A stretch of 5,551 bases of DNA, from assembly GCA_016201195.1 (NCBI GenBank), contig JACQDI010000645.1:1-5551 (forward strand). The letters run 5' to 3'. The DNA is from Acidobacteriota bacterium (lineage in GTDB: Bacteria > Acidobacteriota > Terriglobia > Bryobacterales > JACQDG01). The translations under genes were made by a program, and so were the position numbers. Numbering within the stretch: the first letter of the stretch is position 1; every line of letters starts with the position of its first letter. The notes beneath the pieces are model-generated. The model did no database searches and was not told the DNA's origin. It saw nothing but the letters and a program-made list of their open reading frames with translations. Positions 1 to 5,551 of the stretch are shown here, piece after piece.

Positions 1-38
1 GAGCAACCAGCCGCCGATGGCGCTGTTTCAAAGATAGT

Positions 39-121
39 GTTTCACGCCAAGACACCAAGGGCGCAAAGGTCGCCAAGAACACCTTTGCGGTCTTTGCGAG
101 CTTGGCGTCTTGGCGTGAAAC
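39..121. repeat. Long palindromic repeat, copy 1 (REP/MITE-like hairpin)
   Basis: Bases 40-77 pair with 83-120 around a 5-base loop at 78-82. I count 32 Watson-Crick pairs, 2 G-T wobbles and 4 mismatches out of 38, and G39 with C121 extends the stem by one. The outer arms (cacgccaagac... and ...gtcttggcgtg) closely match the second palindrome at 4125-4207. Each arm is built of short related units of the types cgccaaga and cgcaaag. It lies downstream of the M1 peptidase stop codon at 199, so it could act as an RNA hairpin at the transcript's 3' end. It has no T-tract of an ordinary intrinsic terminator and encodes no protein. It is best read as a dispersed non-coding palindrome, with its role unknown. 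Confidence 0.85.
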
Positions 122-198
122 CTCGAGCCCGCTGCGATCCGTGAAGAAGCCCCTGTCCCAGTCAGCTATGTCTCTTGCACTGGCCTGCGGTCCTGCGC

Positions 199-2596
199 CT
201 ATTGCTTGACTTCGGCCAGCAAGTCTTCACTGTCGTTCAGAGAAAGCTTTTCGGGCTTCATTGGCAGCATGAACTCGAGTGGAGTCTCTTCCCGCGAGAC
301 CGCAATCCAGCCGAGAGGCGCCAGGCTGCCGGAACTACGCGCGTACAGGCGCAGAATGTCCCTCCAGCCGGCCGGCACGCCGCTTTGAGTGACACTGCCG
401 CTGATTTTCCACTTGCCGGAACCGGCGTCCTCCGCGGTGTAGCGGAAGCGATACTGCGGAACGCCCGTGCCGTACACGTATTGCCGGAAGAACCAGTCCA
501 GCCGGCCGTTGCGGTCCAGATCCATCACCGAGGTCATGTGCTTCTCGGCGATGGCCTTGAAGTCTTCGGTGGAGGCGGGCTTGTTGTGGAAAGTCCGGGA
601 GAACTCCTGCATAATCGCGATGAAGTGCTCGTCCGGCTTCGGGCTGCGCGGGTCCCATAGCATCATGCGCAGCATGTGCAGGATGTAGCCGCCCTTCTTG
701 TAGACGACAGTGGAATAAGCTCGCGGAGAATCTGAAGAGGAAAGTCGGGTGCCCATCCAGACGGGACCCAGCGACTCGTACACGCGGTTGCGCTGGTCTC
801 GAGTGAGCAACTCTTCCTTGTCCTGGCGGAGGCGGTTCAGGTACTCCTTCTCGTTCTGGCGAAACTGGACGTAGAGGTTTCCCGAAAACTGGGCGAAACC
901 TTCTGAGATCCACTGATCGTGATAGCTCTTCCAGCCGACGCCGTGGCCCCACCACTGGTGCGACGCCTCGTGCGCGCGAAAGAAGTCGGTGATCTCGGTG
1001 TGGCGCGTCACGCCGATGCCGTGGCGCTGCGTGGTATCCAGAAACGACAGAGCGGAGAGATAAAGTAGCATCGGCCAACCCTGGCCATAGGCGAACGGGA
1101 TGTTGGTCACCGCCAGCCGGCCATAAGGGTACGGACCGAAGTACATCTCGAATAGCCGAAGGGTGTTGGCGATCTCGATCCCCATCGTCTTGGCCAGCGC
1201 GGCGGGGCTGAGAGACCCCAGTGCCGGGCGGTCAATCGTCGGCTGGCCAGGGAGATGCTCGAGAGCCTCTCCCTGACGCATGAAGTCGTCGGCTTCGCGG
1301 TTGGCGTACACTTCCACATCGATGGCGCCGGCTTTTTCAGTGTGCACTTTATACTCGCCGAAGGCGAAGCCGGCAACGGACAGGGGGAGGTCGCTTTTCC
1401 ACGTGCTGATCCTGGTTCCGCCGTCCACGGTTTCGCTGATCTTGTTGCCGGTCGCAACCAGTGCATACGCCTTCGGATTGCGAAAATTCATCTCAAAATC
1501 GGCTCGCGTCGCAAAACTGCAGGGCCGGGCCGGATACCACCCGTAGCTCTGGCAAAAGTAGTTGCCCGATCCAACCTTTCGGATGACGCGCTTGCCGATA
1601 TAGCGAAAATCGAGGGCGCAGCTCTCGCCCGACCGCGCAGGTTCCGGCAACACGACGGCGACATATTCCCCGTAGGATTGGTTGCGATCTTTGGGATCGC
1701 GAGGCTGAAAGAAACCGAGGGCCGTCCCCTCTGCGACCTTTACTGATTCGACGCGGAGGTTAGGATCGAGCTCAAACAGCAGCACGCGCTCGCCGTCGGC
1801 GCGGTGGGCCACCGTAACCCGAGCCTCTGCCTGAAGCTCGGCGCCGCCACTCACGGCCGCGTTGATTCGATAGCCGCGAATCTGAAGATCCTGTTTGGCC
1901 AGGGGATCTTTGAAGACCTCAGCGGCTTTTCGGTCTCCGGCAGGGAAACTAAGCCACGTGTCAAACCGCATTACCGTACCCCAATGCGTCCAACGTCCGA
2001 CCTTGACCTCCTCTGGCTCTAAGGCATCGAACCGGACGTGGATCCATCCTTTCTCGTTGGTCTTCAGGTCGGCCACAAAGAACGGGGTGCTTGGGGTCCG
2101 CCGAGAGAACGCTCTTGAACAAGCGGGGCAATACTTCTGCTCCGACATCTTCCCGTGCCTGCTGGCGTGCCTGGTAAAGCTTAGCTGGCTGGGTCTCAGG
2201 CGAACTCACCCACTGAACCTGGCCTGCGATTTCGTCGAAAGTGCTGTCGGCGAAAGTGAGTGCAGCCTCGGTGAAGTTCATGTCCAGGCTGTCCTGACCG
2301 GTGAGCAGTCGCAACTGGTACGCCTCGATGTCATCGGGCGGCTTCACCTGGATGCGCCCGTGGCCGATGAAGCCAGCGGCAAAGACGACGCCCTCTGCGG
2401 GGCGGGCGAACTGGATCAGACCATCGATGAAAGTTATCCGCAGGCGGTCGCGGGTCAGGGTTCCATTACTAACTCGGGCGGATTTGTCCGGATCGAAGGC
2501 GGGTTTGGAAAGGCTGTTCCAGACCAGCACGGGGTCCGCGGCGCCCGAAGCAGCCATGCTGACCAGCAGGCCCATGACTAAAATGCGCCGGCTCAT
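199..2596 (-). CDS. Secreted M1-family zinc metallopeptidase, reading frame interrupted by a one-base frameshift
   Basis: Likely a zinc-dependent peptidase exported from the cytoplasm. The gene needs two frames: 2596 to about 2084 gives residues 1-171, then after removal of one base the frame runs from 2082 to the TAG at 199-201. The restored protein is 798 residues. Residues 1-20 form a signal peptide (MSRRIL, then a hydrophobic run ending SGAA). Residues 21 to about 300 are a beta-rich N-terminal region without a motif I recognise. The catalytic centre is HEASH (H542, E543, H546) followed after exactly 18 residues by E565, the HEXXH-X18-E zinc signature of clan MA, family M1. The candidate transition-state tyrosine is Y632 in VVYKKGG. 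The usual GxMEN exopeptidase motif is absent. GQGWP (504-508) occupies its place, so strict aminopeptidase activity is uncertain. The start at 2596 is supported by AGGAGG five bases upstream. A start at 2148 in the downstream frame would lose the signal peptide and begin with out-of-frame residues. The break may be a sequencing error or a real inactivating mutation. Confidence 0.85.
2083..2098 (-). other. Apparent +1-base frameshift site in the M1 peptidase gene
   Basis: Two runs of four G on the plus strand (2084-2087 and 2093-2096; CCCC in the coding strand) sit where the two peptidase frames join. Upstream, the minus frame entering from 2596 reads sensibly to ...LSADPKHP, then turns arginine-rich and stops at 1961. 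The other frame reads FFVADLKTNEKGWIHV from 2082 onward and continues through the catalytic domain. Removing one C from either run joins them, as ...ADPKHPFFVADLK or ...ADPSTPFFVADLK. Homopolymer miscounting is the simplest explanation. I see no slippery heptamer or Shine-Dalgarno-like stimulator pointing to programmed frameshifting. Confidence 0.8.
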
Positions 2597-2601
2597 ACGC
2601 G

Positions 2602-2607
2602 CCTCCT
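2602..2607 (-). promoter_or_regulatory. Strong ribosome binding site of the M1 peptidase gene
   Basis: The plus strand reads cctcct, that is AGGAGG on the coding strand, five bases before the ATG at 2596-2594. This perfect Shine-Dalgarno fixes the start at 2596 rather than at the in-frame ATG at 2635, which lies inside a 17-bp tandem repeat. It also shows that translation begins in the upstream frame, which makes the frameshift further down a real break in the gene. Confidence 0.8.
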
Positions 2608-2611
2608 GCCG

Positions 2612-2645
2612 ACACCATCTCGCTACTAACACCATCTTGCTACTA
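2612..2645. repeat. Two tandem 17-bp units in the leader of the M1 peptidase gene
   Basis: The units 2612-2628 (acaccatctcgctacta) and 2629-2645 (acaccatcttgctacta) are head to tail and differ at one base. On the coding strand they read TAGTAGCRAGATGGTGT, ending just upstream of the AGGAGG. Two adjacent near-identical sites before a start codon could be a repeated operator or simply a short tandem duplication. The sequence alone does not decide which. Confidence 0.75.
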
Positions 2646-2671
2646 AGTGTTGGAAAAAACCGATTTGTTTC

Positions 2672-2693
2672 AGGCTAGGTGAAGGCTAGGTGG
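2672..2693. repeat. Two tandem 11-bp units downstream of the subunit 3-like gene
   Basis: The units aggctaggtga (2672-2682) and aggctaggtgg (2683-2693) are adjacent and differ only at the last base. They begin three bases beyond the stop codon (2697-2699) of the subunit 3-like gene in its direction of reading. They may reflect replication slippage. No regulatory role can be shown. Confidence 0.6.
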
Positions 2694-2696
2694 CGA

Positions 2697-3206
2697 TTAA
2701 TCCGCGTGCCCCCCGGGATGCGGGCAGCCAAACGAGGCGGGCACGCGGCCGCCCTTGTTCAGCTCGTCATGGCCGATCTTGGACGTGTAGTATCCAGATG
2801 CAGTACGGCGCTTGATCTCGCGGAAGAAGCGGGTCCCGGGGCGCAGATCGGCAGTGGGCTTACGGTCGGGGTCGAGACTTTCGAGCAGCGCCGTCTGCTG
2901 GGCTGCCGTGCAGCGGGCGAAGGGTGCCCCGTGTTTCTTGAGCGCGTAGCCGTCGAGCCAGCCGAGCCCTTGCAAAAACTCGCGCTGCGCCTCGGCCGGC
3001 GATTCGCTTAGCATCAGGTCGATGTGGCGATTCACCAGCGCCGCCCTGGCGCCGGGCGTGTCGGTGGCGGGAATGATCAGGTCGGTCAGGGCGACGACTG
3101 TTTCGTTCTGGTGGGCGTCGAAGAATAGCGGCTTCCAGCCGTCGGTTTGCGCGCGGGCGGCCACCGCCGCCACCGCTGCGCCTTTCATCAGTTCGCGGCG
3201 ATTCAT
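2697..3206 (-). CDS. Gluconate 2-dehydrogenase subunit 3 family protein, Tat-exported
   Basis: A 169-residue protein that resembles the small (gamma) subunit of periplasmic gluconate 2-dehydrogenase-type enzymes. In that family it accompanies a flavin-containing GMC oxidoreductase and helps its export or assembly. The N-terminus MNRRELMKGAAVAAVAARA is a typical twin-arginine signal: RRELMK, a short hydrophobic alanine-rich stretch, and a likely cut after ARA near residue 19. The mature part has the family pattern of a mostly helical protein: ALTDLIIPATDTPGA near 40-54, VNRHIDLMLSE near 58-68, FLQGLGWLDG near 77-86, FFREIKRRTASGYYTSKIG near 127-145, and a C-terminal FGCPHP. The ATG overlaps the lipA stop as ATGA, and a GGAGAG (3216-3221) lies nine bases upstream inside lipA, pointing to coupled translation. 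No GMC partner gene is adjacent, which is unusual. The family assignment is by sequence resemblance; the enzyme it serves is unknown. Confidence 0.82.
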   Translation of the reverse strand: MNRRELMKGAAVAAVAARAQTDGWKPLFFDAHQNETVVALTDLIIPATDTPGARAALVNRHIDLMLSESPAEAQREFLQGLGWLDGYALKKHGAPFARCTAAQQTALLESLDPDRKPTADLRPGTRFFREIKRRTASGYYTSKIGHDELNKGGRVPASFGCPHPGGHAD

Positions 3207-4078
3207 GCGGGAATGCTCTCCGCGGCGTGATAGGAGCTGCGCACCAGCGGGCCGGATTCGACGTGCCCAAACCCCATTTCGCAGCCCGCCCGGCGGAACG
3301 CCTCGAACTCCGCCGGTGTGTAGTATCGCACGATCGGCAGGTGCTGCGGCGAAGGGCGCAAGTACTGGCCCACGGTCAGGAGGTCTACCTCCTGCGCGGC
3401 CAGGTCCCGCATAACCTCGAGCACCTCGGCCTCGGTTTCGCCCAAGCCCACCATCAGGCCGGACTTGACGGGGATCGACTTCGCCATTCGCTTCGCCGTC
3501 CCCAACATGTCGAGCGAACGCTCGTAGCGGGCTCCCAAGCGAACCTTCCGGTACAGACGCGGCACGGTCTCAATATTGTGGTTCAGCACGTCGGGCCTCG
3601 CGGCGAGCACCGTCGCCAGCGGCTGGTGAGATCCCTGAAAGTCAGGGATCAGCACCTCCACCCGGCAGCCCGGAACCCGCTCCCGAATCGCCAGAATCGT
3701 CAAGGCGAACAGCTCGGCCCCGCCGTCCGGGCGGTCGTCGCGGTTGACGCTGGTGACCACGGCGTAGCGCAGCCCCAACGCGGCGGCCGCTTCGGCCACG
3801 CGGCGCGGCTCGTCGTAGTCGACCGCGAGCGGCGCCCCCTTCTGCACCGCGCAGAACCCGCACCGCCGGGTGCAGACGTTGCCCAGGATCATGAAGGTCG
3901 CCGTGCGGTGGTTCCAGCACTCCCCGATGTTGGGGCAGGCGGCGCTTTCGCAGACCGTGTGCAGATTCAGCCGCCCGACCAGGTCCTTGATCTCGCCGTA
4001 CCCCTCGCCCACCGGGGCCGGGGCCTTCAGCCAGCCCGGTCGCCGTGCGCGCGCCGAGATTGTCACCAGCGAAGTCAT
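3203..4078 (-). CDS. lipA: Lipoyl synthase (radical SAM)
   Basis: Cytosolic radical SAM enzyme that inserts two sulfur atoms into protein-bound octanoyl chains. This makes the lipoyl cofactor of pyruvate and 2-oxoglutarate dehydrogenases and the glycine cleavage H protein. From the start chosen, the protein is 291 residues, normal for LipA. It has both iron-sulfur signatures: the LipA-specific auxiliary cluster CESAACPNIGEC (C43, C48, C54) and the radical SAM motif CTRRCGFC (C69, C73, C76). The C-terminal RSSY (280-283), whose serine ligates the auxiliary cluster, is also present. Other family landmarks are TSVNRDDRPDGGA near 109-121, HNIETVPRLY near 167-176 and KSGLMVGLGE near 205-214. The ATG at 4078 is preferred. 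The longer in-frame start at 4144 would begin inside the palindrome and add 22 residues unlike LipA. No clear Shine-Dalgarno precedes 4078 (ccatttaacc), so initiation may be weak or near-leaderless. No lipB is visible nearby. Confidence 0.96.
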   Translation of the reverse strand: MTSLVTISARARRPGWLKAPAPVGEGYGEIKDLVGRLNLHTVCESAACPNIGECWNHRTATFMILGNVCTRRCGFCAVQKGAPLAVDYDEPRRVAEAAAALGLRYAVVTSVNRDDRPDGGAELFALTILAIRERVPGCRVEVLIPDFQGSHQPLATVLAARPDVLNHNIETVPRLYRKVRLGARYERSLDMLGTAKRMAKSIPVKSGLMVGLGETEAEVLEVMRDLAAQEVDLLTVGQYLRPSPQHLPIVRYYTPAEFEAFRRAGCEMGFGHVESGPLVRSSYHAAESIPA

Positions 4079-4124
4079 GGTTAAATGGTAGCTTAGCGCA
4101 GGTGGAACCGTGAAAAGAAGGCTG

Positions 4125-4207
4125 ATCTCACGCCAAGACGCCAAGCACGCAAAGGCCGCAAAGAAAGTCTTTGCGCTCCTGGCGCCCTTTGCGTCTTAGC
4201 GTGAGAT
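4125..4207. repeat. Long palindromic repeat, copy 2, between lipA and the MBL gene
   Basis: Bases 4125-4164 pair with 4168-4207 around a 3-base loop. I count 32 Watson-Crick pairs, 1 wobble and 7 mismatches in 40. The left arm shares an unbroken 18-base core (cacgccaagacgccaagc) with the reverse complement of the right arm of the palindrome at 39-121, followed by a shared cgcaaag and ccgcaaag. It is therefore a second, more diverged member of the same family. It fills most of the 138-bp divergent intergenic region, and its right end directly abuts the AGGA Shine-Dalgarno of the MBL gene. Transcripts starting upstream of it would carry the hairpin in the 5' leader. Confidence 0.85.
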
Positions 4208-4216
4208 AGGATTGGG

Positions 4217-5551
4217 ATGAACACCCTGACCTTACAGTTCTTGGGCGCCGCGGGAACCGTCACCGGATCGCGGCACCTGCTCTCGATGGGTGACAGCGAG
4301 TTGCTGGTCGATTGCGGCCTGTTCCAGGGCCGCAAGGAACTGCGCCTGCGCAACTGGGAGCCGTTCCCGCTGGCGGTCCAGAACCTGGACGCGGTGGCCC
4401 TCACCCACGCCCACCTGGATCATACCGGCTTCCTGCCCCGCCTGGTCAATGAGGGCTTTCACGGGCCGGTCTACTGTTCCAAACCCACCGCCGACCTGCT
4501 GGGTTTTCTGCTGCCCGATTCCGGACACCTCCAGGAAGAAGACGCCGCGTTCGCCAACAAGCGCGGCTTCTCCAAGCACGAAAAAGCACTGCCGCTCTAC
4601 ACCGCCGAAGACGCCGAGGACGCCCTGCGCTACCTGCGGCCGGTAGGTAACCATCAGCCGGTCACCCTCGACAACGGGTTCCAGTTCCACTTCCACGGCG
4701 CCGGCCACATCCTGGGATCGAAGTGCCTGCACGTCACGGCTAACGGCGTGCGGATCCTCTTCAGCGGCGACCTGGGGCGCTACCGGCCGACCGGCGGCCA
4801 CCCCGAGGCCATCTCCGACGAGGCCGACTACCTCGTGCTGGAATCGACCTACGGCGACCGGCTGCATCCCAAGGGCGACCTGCGGCCGCGCCTGGCCCAA
4901 ATCATCCAGGACACCGTTAAGCGCGGGGGCTCGGTGGTGATTCCCGCCTTCGCCGTCGAGCGCACCCAGAAGGTCCTGTTCATTCTGGAGAGCCTGATGG
5001 ACGATGGGTCGATCCCGCGCATCCCCGTGCACATCGACAGCCCGATGGCCATCGACGCGGTTAAGGTCTTCATGCGATATAGTGACGAGTTCGATGAGCA
5101 GACCAAGGCCCTGGTGAAGCGGCACGGCAGCCCGCTCGATTGGCCCAACGTCCATTTCGACAGGACGGTGGAACAATCGAAGCAAGTGAGCAGCTCGCGC
5201 CACCCCTCGATTATCATCTCGGCCAGCGGCATGGCCACCGGCGGTCGGGTGTTGCACCACCTGGCCCAGCGCCTGCCGGATCACCACAACACCGTGCTGT
5301 TCGTCGGCTTCCAGGCGCCCGGCACCCGCGGCCACCTGATCGTCAGCGGCGCGCCGACGGTGAGAATCCACGGGGAAGACGTACCGGTGCGCGCGCACGT
5401 GGAAAGCATTGAGGGGTTCAGCGACCACGCCGACTATGAGGAAACGCTGCAGTGGCTGGCCTGCTTTCGCACGCCCCCCCGGCAGGTGCTGCTGGTCCAC
5501 GGCGAGCCCGAGTCGGCGCGGGCGCTCGAACAGCGTATCGAACAGAAGCTA
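4217..5551 (+). CDS. MBL-fold/beta-CASP metallohydrolase (RNA-processing exonuclease type), 3' end cut by window
   Basis: A cytosolic protein of the bacterial Ysh1/CPSF73-like group, expected to be a zinc-dependent ribonuclease. 445 residues are visible with no stop before the window edge. Family members usually run about 450-470, so only a short tail is missing. The metallo-beta-lactamase part has HAHLDH (H64, H66, D68, H69), the third-motif histidine in GAGHILGS (H164) and the bridging aspartate in FSGDLGRY (D185). The beta-CASP features follow: ESTYGD (E209), SASGMATGGR near 335-344, GFSDHADY (H404) and LLVHGE (H428). All metal ligands look intact, so it is probably active. The start is secure: an in-frame TGA at 4202-4204 bars upstream extension, and AGGA (4208-4211) lies five bases before the ATG. 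It is transcribed divergently from lipA, with a palindrome in its leader or promoter. The physiological substrate cannot be read from the sequence. Confidence 0.93.
   Translation, partial: MNTLTLQFLGAAGTVTGSRHLLSMGDSELLVDCGLFQGRKELRLRNWEPFPLAVQNLDAVALTHAHLDHTGFLPRLVNEGFHGPVYCSKPTADLLGFLLPDSGHLQEEDAAFANKRGFSKHEKALPLYTAEDAEDALRYLRPVGNHQPVTLDNGFQFHFHGAGHILGSKCLHVTANGVRILFSGDLGRYRPTGGHPEAISDEADYLVLESTYGDRLHPKGDLRPRLAQIIQDTVKRGGSVVIPAFAVERTQKVLFILESLMDDGSIPRIPVHIDSPMAIDAVKVFMRYSDEFDEQTKALVKRHGSPLDWPNVHFDRTVEQSKQVSSSRHPSIIISASGMATGGRVLHHLAQRLPDHHNTVLFVGFQAPGTRGHLIVSGAPTVRIHGEDVPVRAHVESIEGFSDHADYEETLQWLACFRTPPRQVLLVHGEPESARALEQRIEQKL

Noticed and set aside
2..37. Possible C-terminus of a plus-strand gene entering from the left (SNQPPMALFQR, stop at 35-37)
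   Set aside because: Eleven codons are too few to support a gene, and no family resemblance can be judged.
199..2148. Peptidase starting at the ATG at 2148 with a CPAC motif resembling a zinc finger
   Set aside because: Its first 22 residues come from the wrong frame. The other frame reads through the same DNA as natural protein that leads back to a signal peptide and a perfect Shine-Dalgarno at 2602-2607.
2646..2671. Possible intrinsic terminator after the subunit 3-like gene (six A on the plus strand at 2654-2659, T-tract on the coding strand)
   Set aside because: No GC-rich stem precedes the T-tract, so it does not meet the pattern of a terminator.
3227..4084. A 285-codon plus-strand open frame
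   Set aside because: It is antisense to lipA, which has all expected iron-sulfur motifs. The arginine- and histidine-rich translation is a shadow.
4079..4130. Sigma70-like promoter for lipA (TAAGCT on the minus strand with an upstream TTTTCA)
   Set aside because: The boxes are weak and spaced 15 bp apart. The match is no better than chance in such a short stretch.
4079..4144. Longer lipA start at 4144
   Set aside because: It would begin inside the palindrome and add 22 residues with no resemblance to the LipA N-terminus.
4232..5500. A 422-codon open frame on the minus strand
   Set aside because: It lies wholly antisense to the MBL/beta-CASP gene, whose frame carries every catalytic motif. 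The antisense product is rich in V, H, R, G and Q with no recognisable motif, typical of a shadow in GC-rich DNA.

Overview
This 5.55 kb, GC-rich window carries four protein-coding genes. Three are on the minus strand, reading leftward from about 4078 to 199: lipA (lipoyl synthase), a Tat-exported gluconate 2-dehydrogenase subunit 3-like protein, and a long secreted M1-type zinc metallopeptidase. The fourth, on the plus strand from 4217 to the window edge, is an MBL-fold/beta-CASP RNA-processing-type hydrolase lacking only its last few codons. The gene content and the dispersed palindromes fit an Acidobacteriota-like (Solibacter/Bryobacter-type) soil bacterium. That placement is an inference from family resemblance, not something the sequence proves.

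Layout. 1-198 holds no supported gene. Its main content is a long near-perfect palindrome (39-121). 199-2596 (minus) is the M1 peptidase, whose reading frame is broken by one extra base near 2083-2098. 2597-2696 is a short, AT-richer intergenic stretch with two small tandem duplications (17 bp and 11 bp units) and a strong Shine-Dalgarno for the peptidase. 2697-3206 (minus) is the subunit 3-like gene, overlapping the end of lipA (3203-4078, minus) by four bases in an ATGA arrangement. 4079-4216 is the divergent control region between lipA and the MBL gene. A second copy of the palindrome (4125-4207) fills about 60% of it.

How the genes relate. lipA and the subunit 3-like gene are probably co-transcribed and translationally coupled, although no functional link between them is obvious. 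The peptidase lies 100 bp further downstream on the same strand and may be read through or have its own promoter. The MBL gene is divergently transcribed. No defence system, mobile element, CRISPR array, tRNA or rRNA was seen. The most notable non-coding signal is the pair of related palindromes. The most notable coding signals are the frameshift in the peptidase and its replacement of the usual GxMEN aminopeptidase motif.
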